Source of the DNA: Rhodopseudomonas palustris
GTDB lineage: Bacteria; Pseudomonadota; Alphaproteobacteria; Rhizobiales; Xanthobacteraceae
Direction of reading: 5' to 3'
DNA length: 64,000 bases
Assembly (NCBI RefSeq): GCF_003591005.1
Contig: NZ_QYYD01000012.1
Location: forward strand, 1-64,000
Part shown: positions 9,506 through 17,293 of the stretch, in pieces
How the letters are laid out: each line of letters starts with the position of its first letter
How positions within the stretch are numbered: position 1 is the stretch's first letter
The notes under the pieces: model-generated
What the model was told of the DNA's origin: nothing
Seen by the model: only the letters and a program-made list of their open reading frames with translations
Database searches by the model: none
Translations under genes and position numbers: made by a program

Positions 9506-10885
9506 ATGTCGATCCAGCTCGCGGCCCCATCGCTCGTCGCCCGGCCGGCACCGCCGAAGCGCAGCGCGCTCGCCCACATTCCCGGTGACGAAGGCTGGCC
9601 GATCATCGGCCGCACCCTCGAAGTGTTGGCCGACCCAAAGGGGCAAGTCGAGATGATGGCCCGCACCTATGGGCCGGTATATCGCAGCCGGGTGCTCGGC
9701 GAGACCAGCATTACGCTACTCGGCCCCGAGGCCAACGAGTTCGTGCTGTTCGACAACAGCAAACTGTTTTCCTCGACCCACGGTTGGGGCTCGATCCTCG
9801 ACCTGCTGTTTCCGCGCGGCCTGATGCTGCTGGATTTCGACGAGCACCGGCTGCACCGGCGCGCATTGTCGGTCGCGTTCAAGGCCGGGCCGATGCAATC
9901 CTATCTGGCCGAGCTCAACGACGGCATCGCCCGCCGCTTCGCGCAGTGGCGCGCCACGCCCGGCGAAATGCGATGCTATCCGGCGATGAAGCAGCTAACG
10001 CTCGACCTCGCCGCAACCTCGTTCCTCGGCACACGGATCGGTGCCGAAACCGAAGAGATCAACGCTGCCTTCGTCGATATGGTGGCGGCTTCGGTGGCGC
10101 CGATCCGCAAGCCGTGGCCCGGCACAGCGATGGCGCGCGGCGTGCGCGGCCGCAAGCGCATCGTCGCGTACTTCGCTGAGCAGATCCCGCTGCGCCGCGC
10201 CCAGGGCGGCGACGATCTGTTCTCGCAGCTGTGCCGCGCCACCCACGAGGACGGCGCGCTGCTGTCGACCCAGGACATCATCGACCATATGAGCTTCCTG
10301 ATGATGGCGGCGCACGACACGCTGACCTCGTCGCTGACCTCGTTCGTCGCCGCGCTGGCCGCCGATCCGCCCTGGCAGCAAAGGCTGCGCGAGGAAGTCG
10401 CCGCACTGGGGCTGAAGCCCGGCGAGCCGATCGGCTTTGCGCAGCTCGACGCCCTGCCGCTGACCGAAATGGCGTTCAAGGAAGCGATGCGGCTGCGGCC
10501 GCCGGTGCCATCGCTGCCACGCCGCGCCACCCGCGAGTTCACTTTCCGAGGCTACACGATTCCCGCCGGCACGATGGTGGCGGTGAATCCGCTGTTCACC
10601 CACCACATGCCGGAGATCTGGCCCGATCCCGACCGGTTCGATCCGCTGCGGTTCTCCGACGAAGCGCAGCGCGGCCGTCACCGCTTCGCCTGGATCCCGT
10701 TCGGCGGCGGCGCCCATATGTGCCTCGGCCTGCACTTCGCCTACATGCAGGCGAAATGCTTCGCCGTGCACCTGCTGCAGAACGTCAGCGTCAGCCTGCC
10801 GCCGAACTATACGTCGAGCTGGCAGATGTGGCCGATCCCGAAGCCGAAGGACGGGCTGCGGGTGAATGTGGAGCCGGTGAGGTAA
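9506..10885 (+). CDS. cytochrome P450
   Basis: A 459-residue soluble haem-thiolate monooxygenase. The ExxR motif is at E326-R329 (EAMRLRPPVP) and the haem-binding loop FGGGAHMCLG places the cysteine ligand at C406. The I-helix carries AAHDTLTSSLTS, with the usual acid-alcohol pair seen as D-T. There is no N-terminal membrane anchor, so it is a class I bacterial enzyme that needs separate redox partners; none is adjacent. The ATG at 9506 has a GGAGGACACC ribosome site. Substrate and CYP family not determined; sterol, carotenoid and fatty-acid P450s share this general look. Confidence 0.93.
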   Translation: MSIQLAAPSLVARPAPPKRSALAHIPGDEGWPIIGRTLEVLADPKGQVEMMARTYGPVYRSRVLGETSITLLGPEANEFVLFDNSKLFSSTHGWGSILDLLFPRGLMLLDFDEHRLHRRALSVAFKAGPMQSYLAELNDGIARRFAQWRATPGEMRCYPAMKQLTLDLAATSFLGTRIGAETEEINAAFVDMVAASVAPIRKPWPGTAMARGVRGRKRIVAYFAEQIPLRRAQGGDDLFSQLCRATHEDGALLSTQDIIDHMSFLMMAAHDTLTSSLTSFVAALAADPPWQQRLREEVAALGLKPGEPIGFAQLDALPLTEMAFKEAMRLRPPVPSLPRRATREFTFRGYTIPAGTMVAVNPLFTHHMPEIWPDPDRFDPLRFSDEAQRGRHRFAWIPFGGGAHMCLGLHFAYMQAKCFAVHLLQNVSVSLPPNYTSSWQMWPIPKPKDGLRVNVEPVR

Positions 10886-10926
10886 GCTACCGGCAGTTGT
10901 CGGTGCGTGTCTTGATGATGAGCCCG

Positions 10927-11012
10927 CCCCGTCATTGCGAGCGAAGCGAAGCAATCCAGCGCAGTGCTAGGCGCTGGATTGCTTCGTCGCTTCGCTCCTT
11001 GCAATGACGGGG
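10927..11012. repeat. dispersed palindromic repeat, copy 2 (CGTCATTGCGAG family)
   Basis: An almost perfect inverted repeat running from CCCCGTCATTGCGAGCGAAG to CTCCTTGCAATGACGGGG, with the inner pair AGCAATCCAGCGC / GCGCTGGATTGCTTCG. It matches the copies at 6737 and 62945. It lies between the convergent ends of the P450 gene and the SDR gene, where a long stem could terminate both transcripts. Confidence 0.85.
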
Positions 11013-11031
11013 CGAGGTCTTCACCCGAGTC

Positions 11032-11874
11032 TCACCCCTCGCTGTGATCGAACGCCTTGCGCAGCGCGACGTAGCCTTGCTGTTGCTGGGTCCAGTTGCG
11101 GCCGCCGGTGATGCCGCCGTCGATCACCAGATCATGGCCGTTGATGAAGCCCGACTCGTCGCTGGCGAGGAACACCGCGGCGTGCGCGATATCGTCCGGA
11201 ATGCCGGCGCGCTGGATCGGCTGCGCGGTCTTGTAGATCTCGCGCATGGTCGCCGAGGTCTTCTCGGCCGCTTCGGTCGTCAACCCGAGCGCCTTGCCGA
11301 AGATGCCGGTGGCGATCGCGCCGGGCGAGATGCTGTTGACGCGAACGCCGGACTCTCCGAGTTCCATCGCCACGCATTTGGTGAAATGGATCACCGCTGC
11401 CTTCGCGGCGCCGTACACGAGCGACGACGAGAACCCGGCAAGCCTGCCAGCGATGCTGCCGTTGTTGATGATGCTGCCGGAGCCCTGCTTCTTCATATGC
11501 GGGGCGGCGTGCTTCATGCCCAGCATGACGCTGCGCACCAGCGTCGCCATCGCGGCGTCGAAGCGATCGACCTCGAGCCCCTCGATGCCGCCGGTCTGCG
11601 CCGGCCCGCCGGCATTGTTGAAAAGGCAGTCGATCCGCCCGAAGCTGTCGACCGCCGCGTCGATCAGCGCCTTCATCTGCTCTTCTTGCGTCACGTCGGT
11701 CTGGCGGAAGATGCAGGCAGTGCCGAGCTGAGCGGCCAGCGCGTCGCCCTCAGGCGCCCGCCGCCCGGCAATCACCACCTTGGCCCCCTCCGCGACGAAC
11801 ACTTCGGCCGTCCGCAAGCCGATGCCGCTGGTTGCCCCGGTGATCACCGCCACTTTGCCGCTCAGTCGTCCCAT
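11032..11874 (-). CDS. short-chain dehydrogenase/reductase (SDR)
   Basis: A 280-residue NAD(P)-dependent oxidoreductase of the classical SDR family. The cofactor motif TGATSGIG is at residues 12-19, NNAG follows the fourth strand, and the catalytic pair is in YGAAK near residue 155, with a serine-rich strand ahead (NGSIAG). The C-terminal DLVIDGGITGG closing strand is typical. The start at 11874 has GGGGAGAGGGCG just upstream; the frame extends to 11958 without homology. It converges with the P450 gene. Substrate unknown; many such enzymes oxidise hydroxy-acyl or alicyclic alcohols. Confidence 0.9.
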   Translation of the reverse strand: MGRLSGKVAVITGATSGIGLRTAEVFVAEGAKVVIAGRRAPEGDALAAQLGTACIFRQTDVTQEEQMKALIDAAVDSFGRIDCLFNNAGGPAQTGGIEGLEVDRFDAAMATLVRSVMLGMKHAAPHMKKQGSGSIINNGSIAGRLAGFSSSLVYGAAKAAVIHFTKCVAMELGESGVRVNSISPGAIATGIFGKALGLTTEAAEKTSATMREIYKTAQPIQRAGIPDDIAHAAVFLASDESGFINGHDLVIDGGITGGRNWTQQQQGYVALRKAFDHSEG

Positions 11875-12046
11875 CGCCCTCTCCCCTGTTTGGATGCGGT
11901 CGCCGCCGCATCGGCCTGGTCGTTGATCCTCTGTTAATGACAAATCGCGCTGTCGCAATGCAAATCGAAAGCGTCGCAGGATCGAGGCGAGTTTTAGAGG
12001 TGTGACTTAACCAATATTACAACCAAGCTTGCCATTGTCCGCCGCG

Positions 12047-13843
12047 ATGTGCAGCGCAGCGACTCCCCAACTTTCGTCCCCAGCGGCGGAATTGCCGGCC
12101 GGCGAGGACTTGGTCGCGACCGAGAATCGATTGCGCGCGGCATCTCGCGTTTTTGACCTTGAATTGCTGCACTCGATCCTTCACGCGCTGCCGTCCGCCG
12201 TCACCGTGCAGGACGAGCGCGGCGATTTCCTGATCGTTAACGATGCTGCCGCAGCCTGGATAGCATCGGACCAGTTCCATTCACCCCACGATCAGCACCG
12301 CGTCGAAGCGATGGCACTGCTGGCAGCGGGTCGGCCGGCCGTCATCGAGAAGCAGATCGGCGCCGCCACCACCGCCCGGACGTATCTGACGGCGCATCGA
12401 CCGATCGAACTCGGCGGACACCGGCTGCTGCTGTCGAGCGCTTGCGACATCACCGAACAGAAGGCCATCGAAGACCGGCTGTTCCGCCGCGCTTACTTCG
12501 ACGAACTCACCGGGCTGCCGAACCGCAGCGTGATCGAACGCCGCGCCGACGCGTTGCTGCGCGACGACGGGCCGGCAAGTCGCTTCGCGCTGGCCTTTCT
12601 CGACATCGACAATTTCAAGCACATCAACGATTACTACGGCCATGCGGTCGGCGACGCGCTGCTCGTCGGCGTCGCCAAGCGGCTCGGCCTCGAATTGCGT
12701 AGCACCGACACGCTGTCGCGGATCAGCGGCGACGAATTCCTGCTTTTGCTGAATCCGATTCAGAGCCGCGACGAGGTCGCCGACTACATCGAATTCCTGC
12801 TGCAGCGGCTGCGGGCGCCGTTCTATATCGATGGTTCCGAACTGTTCGCTTCCGCCTCGACGGGCGTCAGCCTGTATCCCGAGCACGGCCGCAGCTTCGA
12901 TGCGCTGCGCCAGAACGCAGACATCGCGATGTACCGCGTCAAGAGCGCCATCAAAGGCGGCGTGGTGATGTTCGATGTCGCAATGGAGCACGAAGCGCTG
13001 GAGCGGATGGCGATCGAGCAATCGCTGCGCCAGGCGATCCTCGACAAGCGGTTCTGCTGCGCGTTTCAGCCCAAGGTCGATATCCGGACCCGCGACATCA
13101 AGGGCATCGAGGCACTGGTGCGACTGCGCGACGACAACGGCGTTATCCAGGCGCCCGGTACTTTCGTCGATCTCGCGGTCGAACTCGGGCTGATCGACGA
13201 GTTGACCCATCTGGTCCTTGCCGAGATCACGAAGTCGATCGACCTGATCAACGACACGTTCGGGGAAGGCGTCAGCATCAGTATCAACGTCGCCGCCAAG
13301 CAGGCCGGCAATTTCGATTTCATGCGATCGTTCTGCGCAGCGCTCGCCGCCACCGGATTTCCGTCACGCTTCATCGTCGAGGTGACGGAAGACGCATTCG
13401 TCGCCAAGAGTCACTTCCAGAGCGAGATTCTGCCGCTGCTGCGGCAGATCGGCGTCGGCATCTCGATCGACGATTTCGGCATCGGCTATTCGTCGCTGTC
13501 GGCACTCGCCGACATCACTGCCGACGAGATCAAGATCGACCGCTCGTTCATTACCGACATCCATAAGCGGCCGCGCAGCCAGGGCATCCTCAAGGCGATC
13601 GAGTCGCTGAGCGAAGCGCTCGGCATGACGGTGATCGCCGAAGGACTCGAGACTTTCGAGGAACTGGCCTACCTCCAGGCCGCTACCAAGATCCGCTATG
13701 CGCAGGGTTACTACTTCTCCAAGCCGATCTTCCTCGAAGAGTTGAAGCCGGCCGCGCAGGCCAGCGGCCGCGCCAGCGCCTATGGCCGGACCGCCGAACC
13801 GGCCCGCGCGGCGATGTCGCGCGCGAACGCCGGTCGCGCGTAG
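12047..13843 (+). CDS. GGDEF-EAL cyclic-di-GMP signalling protein with PAS-like N-terminus
   Basis: A cytoplasmic protein of about 598 residues. An N-terminal PAS-like region (about 40-145) is followed by a GGDEF domain and an EAL domain. The GGDEF signature is altered to SGDEF (RISGDEFLLLL), so cyclase activity may be weakened. The EAL domain keeps EALVRLR, the metal-site segments INVAAKQ and EVTEDAF, DDFGIGYSSL and a late AEGLET, so it is probably an active cyclic-di-GMP phosphodiesterase. No transmembrane helix is seen. ATG 12047 is taken as start; TTG 12029 in frame is an alternative, and neither has a strong ribosome site. Confidence 0.9.
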   Translation: MCSAATPQLSSPAAELPAGEDLVATENRLRAASRVFDLELLHSILHALPSAVTVQDERGDFLIVNDAAAAWIASDQFHSPHDQHRVEAMALLAAGRPAVIEKQIGAATTARTYLTAHRPIELGGHRLLLSSACDITEQKAIEDRLFRRAYFDELTGLPNRSVIERRADALLRDDGPASRFALAFLDIDNFKHINDYYGHAVGDALLVGVAKRLGLELRSTDTLSRISGDEFLLLLNPIQSRDEVADYIEFLLQRLRAPFYIDGSELFASASTGVSLYPEHGRSFDALRQNADIAMYRVKSAIKGGVVMFDVAMEHEALERMAIEQSLRQAILDKRFCCAFQPKVDIRTRDIKGIEALVRLRDDNGVIQAPGTFVDLAVELGLIDELTHLVLAEITKSIDLINDTFGEGVSISINVAAKQAGNFDFMRSFCAALAATGFPSRFIVEVTEDAFVAKSHFQSEILPLLRQIGVGISIDDFGIGYSSLSALADITADEIKIDRSFITDIHKRPRSQGILKAIESLSEALGMTVIAEGLETFEELAYLQAATKIRYAQGYYFSKPIFLEELKPAAQASGRASAYGRTAEPARAAMSRANAGRA

Positions 13844-13968
13844 CTTGCCTTGATGGGCGGGCCGAGGCTCCGGAGAACTACGGTATTTTTGGCTTGATCT
13901 AACGCAATGTGACTGACCCGCTCATCGGCGATGGTCGCGCCACTCCAAGGACAGATCCGGAGGGCGTC

Positions 13969-14404
13969 ATGCCTGCCCACTCCCGCCCCTACCCCTTCGT
14001 CGATCGCCTGATCGACACCTTCGCCACCTGGCTCAAGCAATCGCCGCGAAGTCACCGAGATGTGCCAGTTCGACGCGGCTGAATTCGGCCGCATCGCGCA
14101 CGATCTCGGCGTCACCTCGACTGATCTCGACGAACTGGTTCGCCAGGGACCACATAAGATCGACGAACTGCCGCAACTGCTCAAGGCGTTGGGCATCGAC
14201 GAAGACGCGATCGCCCGGACGCAGCCGCTGGTGCTGCGCGACCTCGAACGCGTCTGCGCGCTGTGCCGCCATAAGAGCGAGTGCGACCACGATCTCGCCG
14301 ACGGCTCGGTGGCCGAGCACTACCAGGCCTACTGCGCCAACAAGGTGACGCTCGACGCGCTCGGCGACGACGTCCACACCTCGCCCTCGACCGCCCGGCA
14401 CTGA
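13969..14404 (+). CDS. DUF6455-type protein, frameshifted near 14039
   Basis: The gene is in two frames. From ATG 13969, which has a strong CCGGAGGGCGTC ribosome site, the first frame gives MPAHSRPYPFVDRLIDTFA and then TWLKQ before running into a stop. From about 14040 a second frame gives RREVTEMCQFDAAEF and continues to 14404. Removing one A of the AA at 14039-14040 joins them as WLKHRREVTEMC, giving about 144 residues that match my memory of DUF6455 proteins of Bradyrhizobium. A downstream ATG at 14060 would give a 114-residue product without the amphipathic N-terminus. The C-terminal part has four spaced cysteines (CALCRHKSEC, CANK). Function unknown. The extra base may be a real mutation or a sequence error. 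Confidence 0.7.
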
Positions 14405-14410
14405 GCGCCG

Positions 14411-14752
14411 ATGCGCAAAGGCGCGGTCTGGTTTGCAACCACCGCTCTGATCGCCGCGGTGCTGCTGATGCCCCAGCCGCACCGCGCTCAAGCCTCGGCC
14501 TTGCCCGAGGCGATCGCCGCCGGCCATCGCATGGCGGTGAATTGGTGCGCCGACTGCCACGCGGTGGAACGCGGCGAGATAACGAGCGGCAGGGGCCCCG
14601 CCTTCCAACGCATCGCCGACATGCCCTCGGCAACCGAATTGTCGCTGAAGGTGTTCCTGCGGTCGAGCCATGCCAACATGCCGAACTTCATCATCGCGCC
14701 CGCGGATGCGGACGAGATCGTCCGCTACATCCTCAGCCTCAAGCGCGACTGA
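14411..14752 (+). CDS. class I cytochrome c
   Basis: A 113-residue secreted monohaem cytochrome c. Residues 1 to about 28 are a signal peptide ending near AQASA. The haem-attachment motif CADCH follows at about residues 46-50, and the distal methionine is probably in NMPNF. It lies six bases after the DUF6455-type gene, which suggests co-transcription, and about 70 bases before the acyl-CoA dehydrogenase gene. It would serve as a periplasmic electron carrier; the partner is not evident. Confidence 0.88.
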   Translation: MRKGAVWFATTALIAAVLLMPQPHRAQASALPEAIAAGHRMAVNWCADCHAVERGEITSGRGPAFQRIADMPSATELSLKVFLRSSHANMPNFIIAPADADEIVRYILSLKRD

Positions 14753-14821
14753 TGCGGCCGGAGCAGCACGGCCCATCTCCATTTCGAGCACCGCGCCGCG
14801 GCTGCAATCGGTGAAGGGCGC

Positions 14822-16084
14822 ATGGACTTCGACCACAGCGACAAGGTCCAGCGGCTGCGCGCGCAGCTCAACGACTTCATGCGGTTTCACGTCGAGCCGC
14901 AGAACGTCGCCTGGCACCACGAGGTAGCGGCCGGCCGCTATCCGCTGGCGCTGATCGAGCGGCTGAAGTCGCGGGCGTTCTCCGAAGACCTCTGGAACCT
15001 GTTTCTGCCCGGGCTCGGCGACGACGACCCGGGACAGCGGCTGACCAATCTCGAATACGCCCCGCTCGCCGAGATCATGGGACGCGTGCACTGGGCATCC
15101 GAAGTCTTCAATTGCAACGCGCCCGACACCGGCAACATGGAGCTGCTGCAGCTCGCAGCGACGCCCGAGCAGCGCTCCCGATGGCTCGAACCATTGTTGA
15201 TCGGCGAGATCCGCTCCTGCTTCGCGATGAGCGAGCCGGACGCAGCGTCGTCGGATGCGCGCAACATCCGGACCAGCATGGTCCGGGATGGCGACGACTA
15301 CGTGATCAACGGCCGCAAATGGTTTATCACCGGCGCCGCGCATCCGAACTGCAAGCTTGCGATCGTGATGGGGATGACGGGCGAGCATCTCGACGCGTCC
15401 TCGACCGAACGGCACTCGATGCTGCTGGTGCCAATGGACACACCGGGGCTGAGCGTGGTCCGAGACATCCCGATCATGCACCACCACGCGCCCGAAGGGC
15501 ATTGCGAGCTGCTTTTCCGCAATGTCCGGGTGCCGGCCGCCAATCTGCTGGGCCAGGAGGGCAAGGGCTTCCGGCTGGCGCAGGACCGGCTCGGGCCGGG
15601 CCGCGTGCACCATTGCATGCGCACGATCGGTCAATGCGAGGTCGCGCTCGAGCTGATGTGCGAGCGCGCGCTGGAGCGCAAGGCGTTTGGCAGGCATCTG
15701 GCCGACTACGCCAACATCCAGGACTGGATCGCGGAATCGCGGTTGGAAATCGATCAGGCGCGGTTGCTGGTGCTGCGGGCGGCGCATCGCATGGACTGCG
15801 AGGGCAATGCGGCGGCCCGCGTCGACGTCTCGGCCATCAAGCTGGTGGCGGCGCGGCTGCAGACCCGGATCGTCGACCGCGCCATGCAGGTGTTCGGCGC
15901 GATGGGGCTGACGCCGGATACGCCGCTCGCCTATCTGTGGACCTGGGGGCGGGCGATGCGTTTTCTCGACGGACCGGACGAGGTCCACCTGCGGGTTGTG
16001 GCAAGGGCCGAATTGGCGGCGGCGCGGGCACAGGCCGGACGCAATGCCTGTCAGTTCGTCCCGCCGACGCAGCTGCTGCGTTAG
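14822..16084 (+). CDS. acyl-CoA dehydrogenase
   Basis: A 420-residue FAD flavoprotein of the acyl-CoA dehydrogenase family, of the ACAD10/11-like type. Family signatures are CFAMSEPDAASSDARNI (substrate/FAD loop), the middle beta-domain GRKWFITGAAHP and the C-terminal QVFGAMGLTPDTPLA. It would form the alpha-beta double bond of an acyl-CoA and pass electrons to ETF. The ATG at 14822 has GAAGGGCGC just upstream. Its stop codon overlaps, by three bases, the stop codon of the small convergent gene on the other strand. Substrate chain length cannot be read from the sequence. Confidence 0.93.
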   Translation: MDFDHSDKVQRLRAQLNDFMRFHVEPQNVAWHHEVAAGRYPLALIERLKSRAFSEDLWNLFLPGLGDDDPGQRLTNLEYAPLAEIMGRVHWASEVFNCNAPDTGNMELLQLAATPEQRSRWLEPLLIGEIRSCFAMSEPDAASSDARNIRTSMVRDGDDYVINGRKWFITGAAHPNCKLAIVMGMTGEHLDASSTERHSMLLVPMDTPGLSVVRDIPIMHHHAPEGHCELLFRNVRVPAANLLGQEGKGFRLAQDRLGPGRVHHCMRTIGQCEVALELMCERALERKAFGRHLADYANIQDWIAESRLEIDQARLLVLRAAHRMDCEGNAAARVDVSAIKLVAARLQTRIVDRAMQVFGAMGLTPDTPLAYLWTWGRAMRFLDGPDEVHLRVVARAELAAARAQAGRNACQFVPPTQLLR

Positions 16085-16275
16085 GCCTTCGGTTTCTCGA
16101 TCACCGTCACCAGCCAGCGCGGGGCGTTGCCGGACTTGTCTTCCTTGACGGCGCGGACGATGCCGGTAATGGACGAACCGCCGATCTTGATGGTCGCCGC
16201 ACGACCGCTGAACTGCGCGATGCGCGAGCGGCGAGCCTCCTTCACGTCGGTGGTTTCAAGCGTCTGCGTCATCAT
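16081..16275 (-). CDS. small conserved hypothetical protein (64 aa)
   Basis: A 64-residue protein, MMTQTLETTDVKEARRSRIA at the start, then a short beta-rich part with GRAATIKIGGSSITGIVRAV and a lysine-rich end. It has no signal peptide, membrane segment or cysteine. GGAGTT lies upstream of the ATG pair. It looks like a small single-sheet domain of the kind found as conserved hypotheticals in Bradyrhizobium. Function unknown. It converges with, and overlaps the stop of, the acyl-CoA dehydrogenase gene. Confidence 0.7.
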   Translation of the reverse strand: MMTQTLETTDVKEARRSRIAQFSGRAATIKIGGSSITGIVRAVKEDKSGNAPRWLVTVIEKPKA

Positions 16276-16662
16276 GGGGCTGAACTCCGTCGGCGGCGAC
16301 TATCCCGGCAACGTCGTTACGCAGTGATTAAAATGCCGGCTCGTAGGAATACCGATGCGGCGCGGCTGCGCGCGATCTCGAGCCGTGAGCCGCCGATCTG
16401 CGCTGTGATCCCCTGCCGCGTCCGTAAATGGCCTTCGTCCGGAGTCGACTGTCAGCAATTCGCCTGACTGGCGGCTGTTTTCGGTTCGTTTTATTTCAGC
16501 AAGGTTGGCATCGGCCCGTGCCGACGCCTCCACGAACCGTGTCGTGGAGGCAGTTTGCGTGATGGGTCGCGCGTGCGCCGTCCTTTCCCTCCGCCCGCGT
16601 GGCGCGAGCGTGGATGAACCTGAAAAGGCACCCGTGATGACGGGTGAACATAGGTATCTCAC
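16276..16662 (+). promoter_or_regulatory. 387-base non-coding region with a perfect 10-bp hairpin
   Basis: No gene is supported here. The notable feature is a perfect inverted repeat, GCCTCCACGA (16526-16535), loop ACCGTG, TCGTGGAGGC (16542-16551), without a T tract after it. A smaller hairpin CACCCG-TGATGA-CGGGTG lies near 16628-16645, immediately before the start of the downstream membrane protein gene. Together they could be a structured 5' leader of that gene. No known riboswitch class was recognised. Confidence 0.35.
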
Positions 16663-17067
16663 ATGCAAATCTGGCTTGCTGCTTTTGCCGCCGCTTTGAT
16701 TGTCGTGATCGGCTACGCGGGCGGCCCACCCGGGGCGCTTGTTGCGCTGCTCACTTTCCTGATAGCTCTGTTCCTGCTGTGGGCGCGCGACCTCGGCTTC
16801 AAGGGTGCGTGGGACCGGTTCGGACTGCAATCCTTGAACCCACCACTGTGGAAGCCCGAGAACCTGGAGCGGTTCAAGGCGCTGTTCATCGACGAACAGA
16901 AGCTGGTGAAGGCGACCACGATCACGGTTGCGCTGATTGCTGCGGCGATGCTGCTGCCCCGCAACCTTGTCGTCTTTATTTATGCGGCCGCGCTGGCGCT
17001 CGGCGTTTTCGAAGTTTACCGCAATACCAAAGCGGTGACGGCACAGCCCGGCACCCGCATCAACTGA
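16663..17067 (+). CDS. hypothetical membrane protein (134 aa)
   Basis: A 134-residue inner-membrane protein with two hydrophobic N-terminal segments (about 2-20 and 22-42) and two more near 85-100 and 103-118. A soluble loop between them contains GAWDRFGLQSLNPPLWKPEN and LFIDEQKLVKATT. No catalytic motif is visible. A clear rho-independent terminator lies about 40 bases after the stop and a hairpin-rich leader precedes it, so it is a monocistronic unit. Function unknown. Confidence 0.75.
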   Translation: MQIWLAAFAAALIVVIGYAGGPPGALVALLTFLIALFLLWARDLGFKGAWDRFGLQSLNPPLWKPENLERFKALFIDEQKLVKATTITVALIAAAMLLPRNLVVFIYAAALALGVFEVYRNTKAVTAQPGTRIN

Positions 17068-17105
17068 TCCCCGCGCCGCCGGCGCAGGAAAGTCCCGATA
17101 AATTC

Positions 17106-17135
17106 AAGGCCGGCGCTGCAAACGCCGGCCTTTTT
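17106..17135 (+). terminator. rho-independent terminator
   Basis: AAGGCCGGCG, a seven-base loop CTGCAAA, CGCCGGCC and TTTTT: an 8-bp GC stem followed by five T. It lies about 40 bases beyond the stop of the 134-residue membrane protein gene and ends that transcript. Confidence 0.9.
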
Positions 17136-17293
17136 GCTGTCCGGACGCCGACGCAAGTCGAGCACGAGCCCGCACGGCGGCGGCGAGCCATAGCCTGGGC
17201 AAACAACGTCTGCAGATTTCAGGGTTCCATTTTAAGGTTTGATTACCGTGAATCCTAACCCGGCTTCCATCACTAGTGGTTATTCGTCGCAAC

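Noticed and set aside
14033-15988. A 651-codon open frame on the minus strand
   Set aside because: Antisense to the acyl-CoA dehydrogenase and cytochrome c genes; composition is unlike a real protein.
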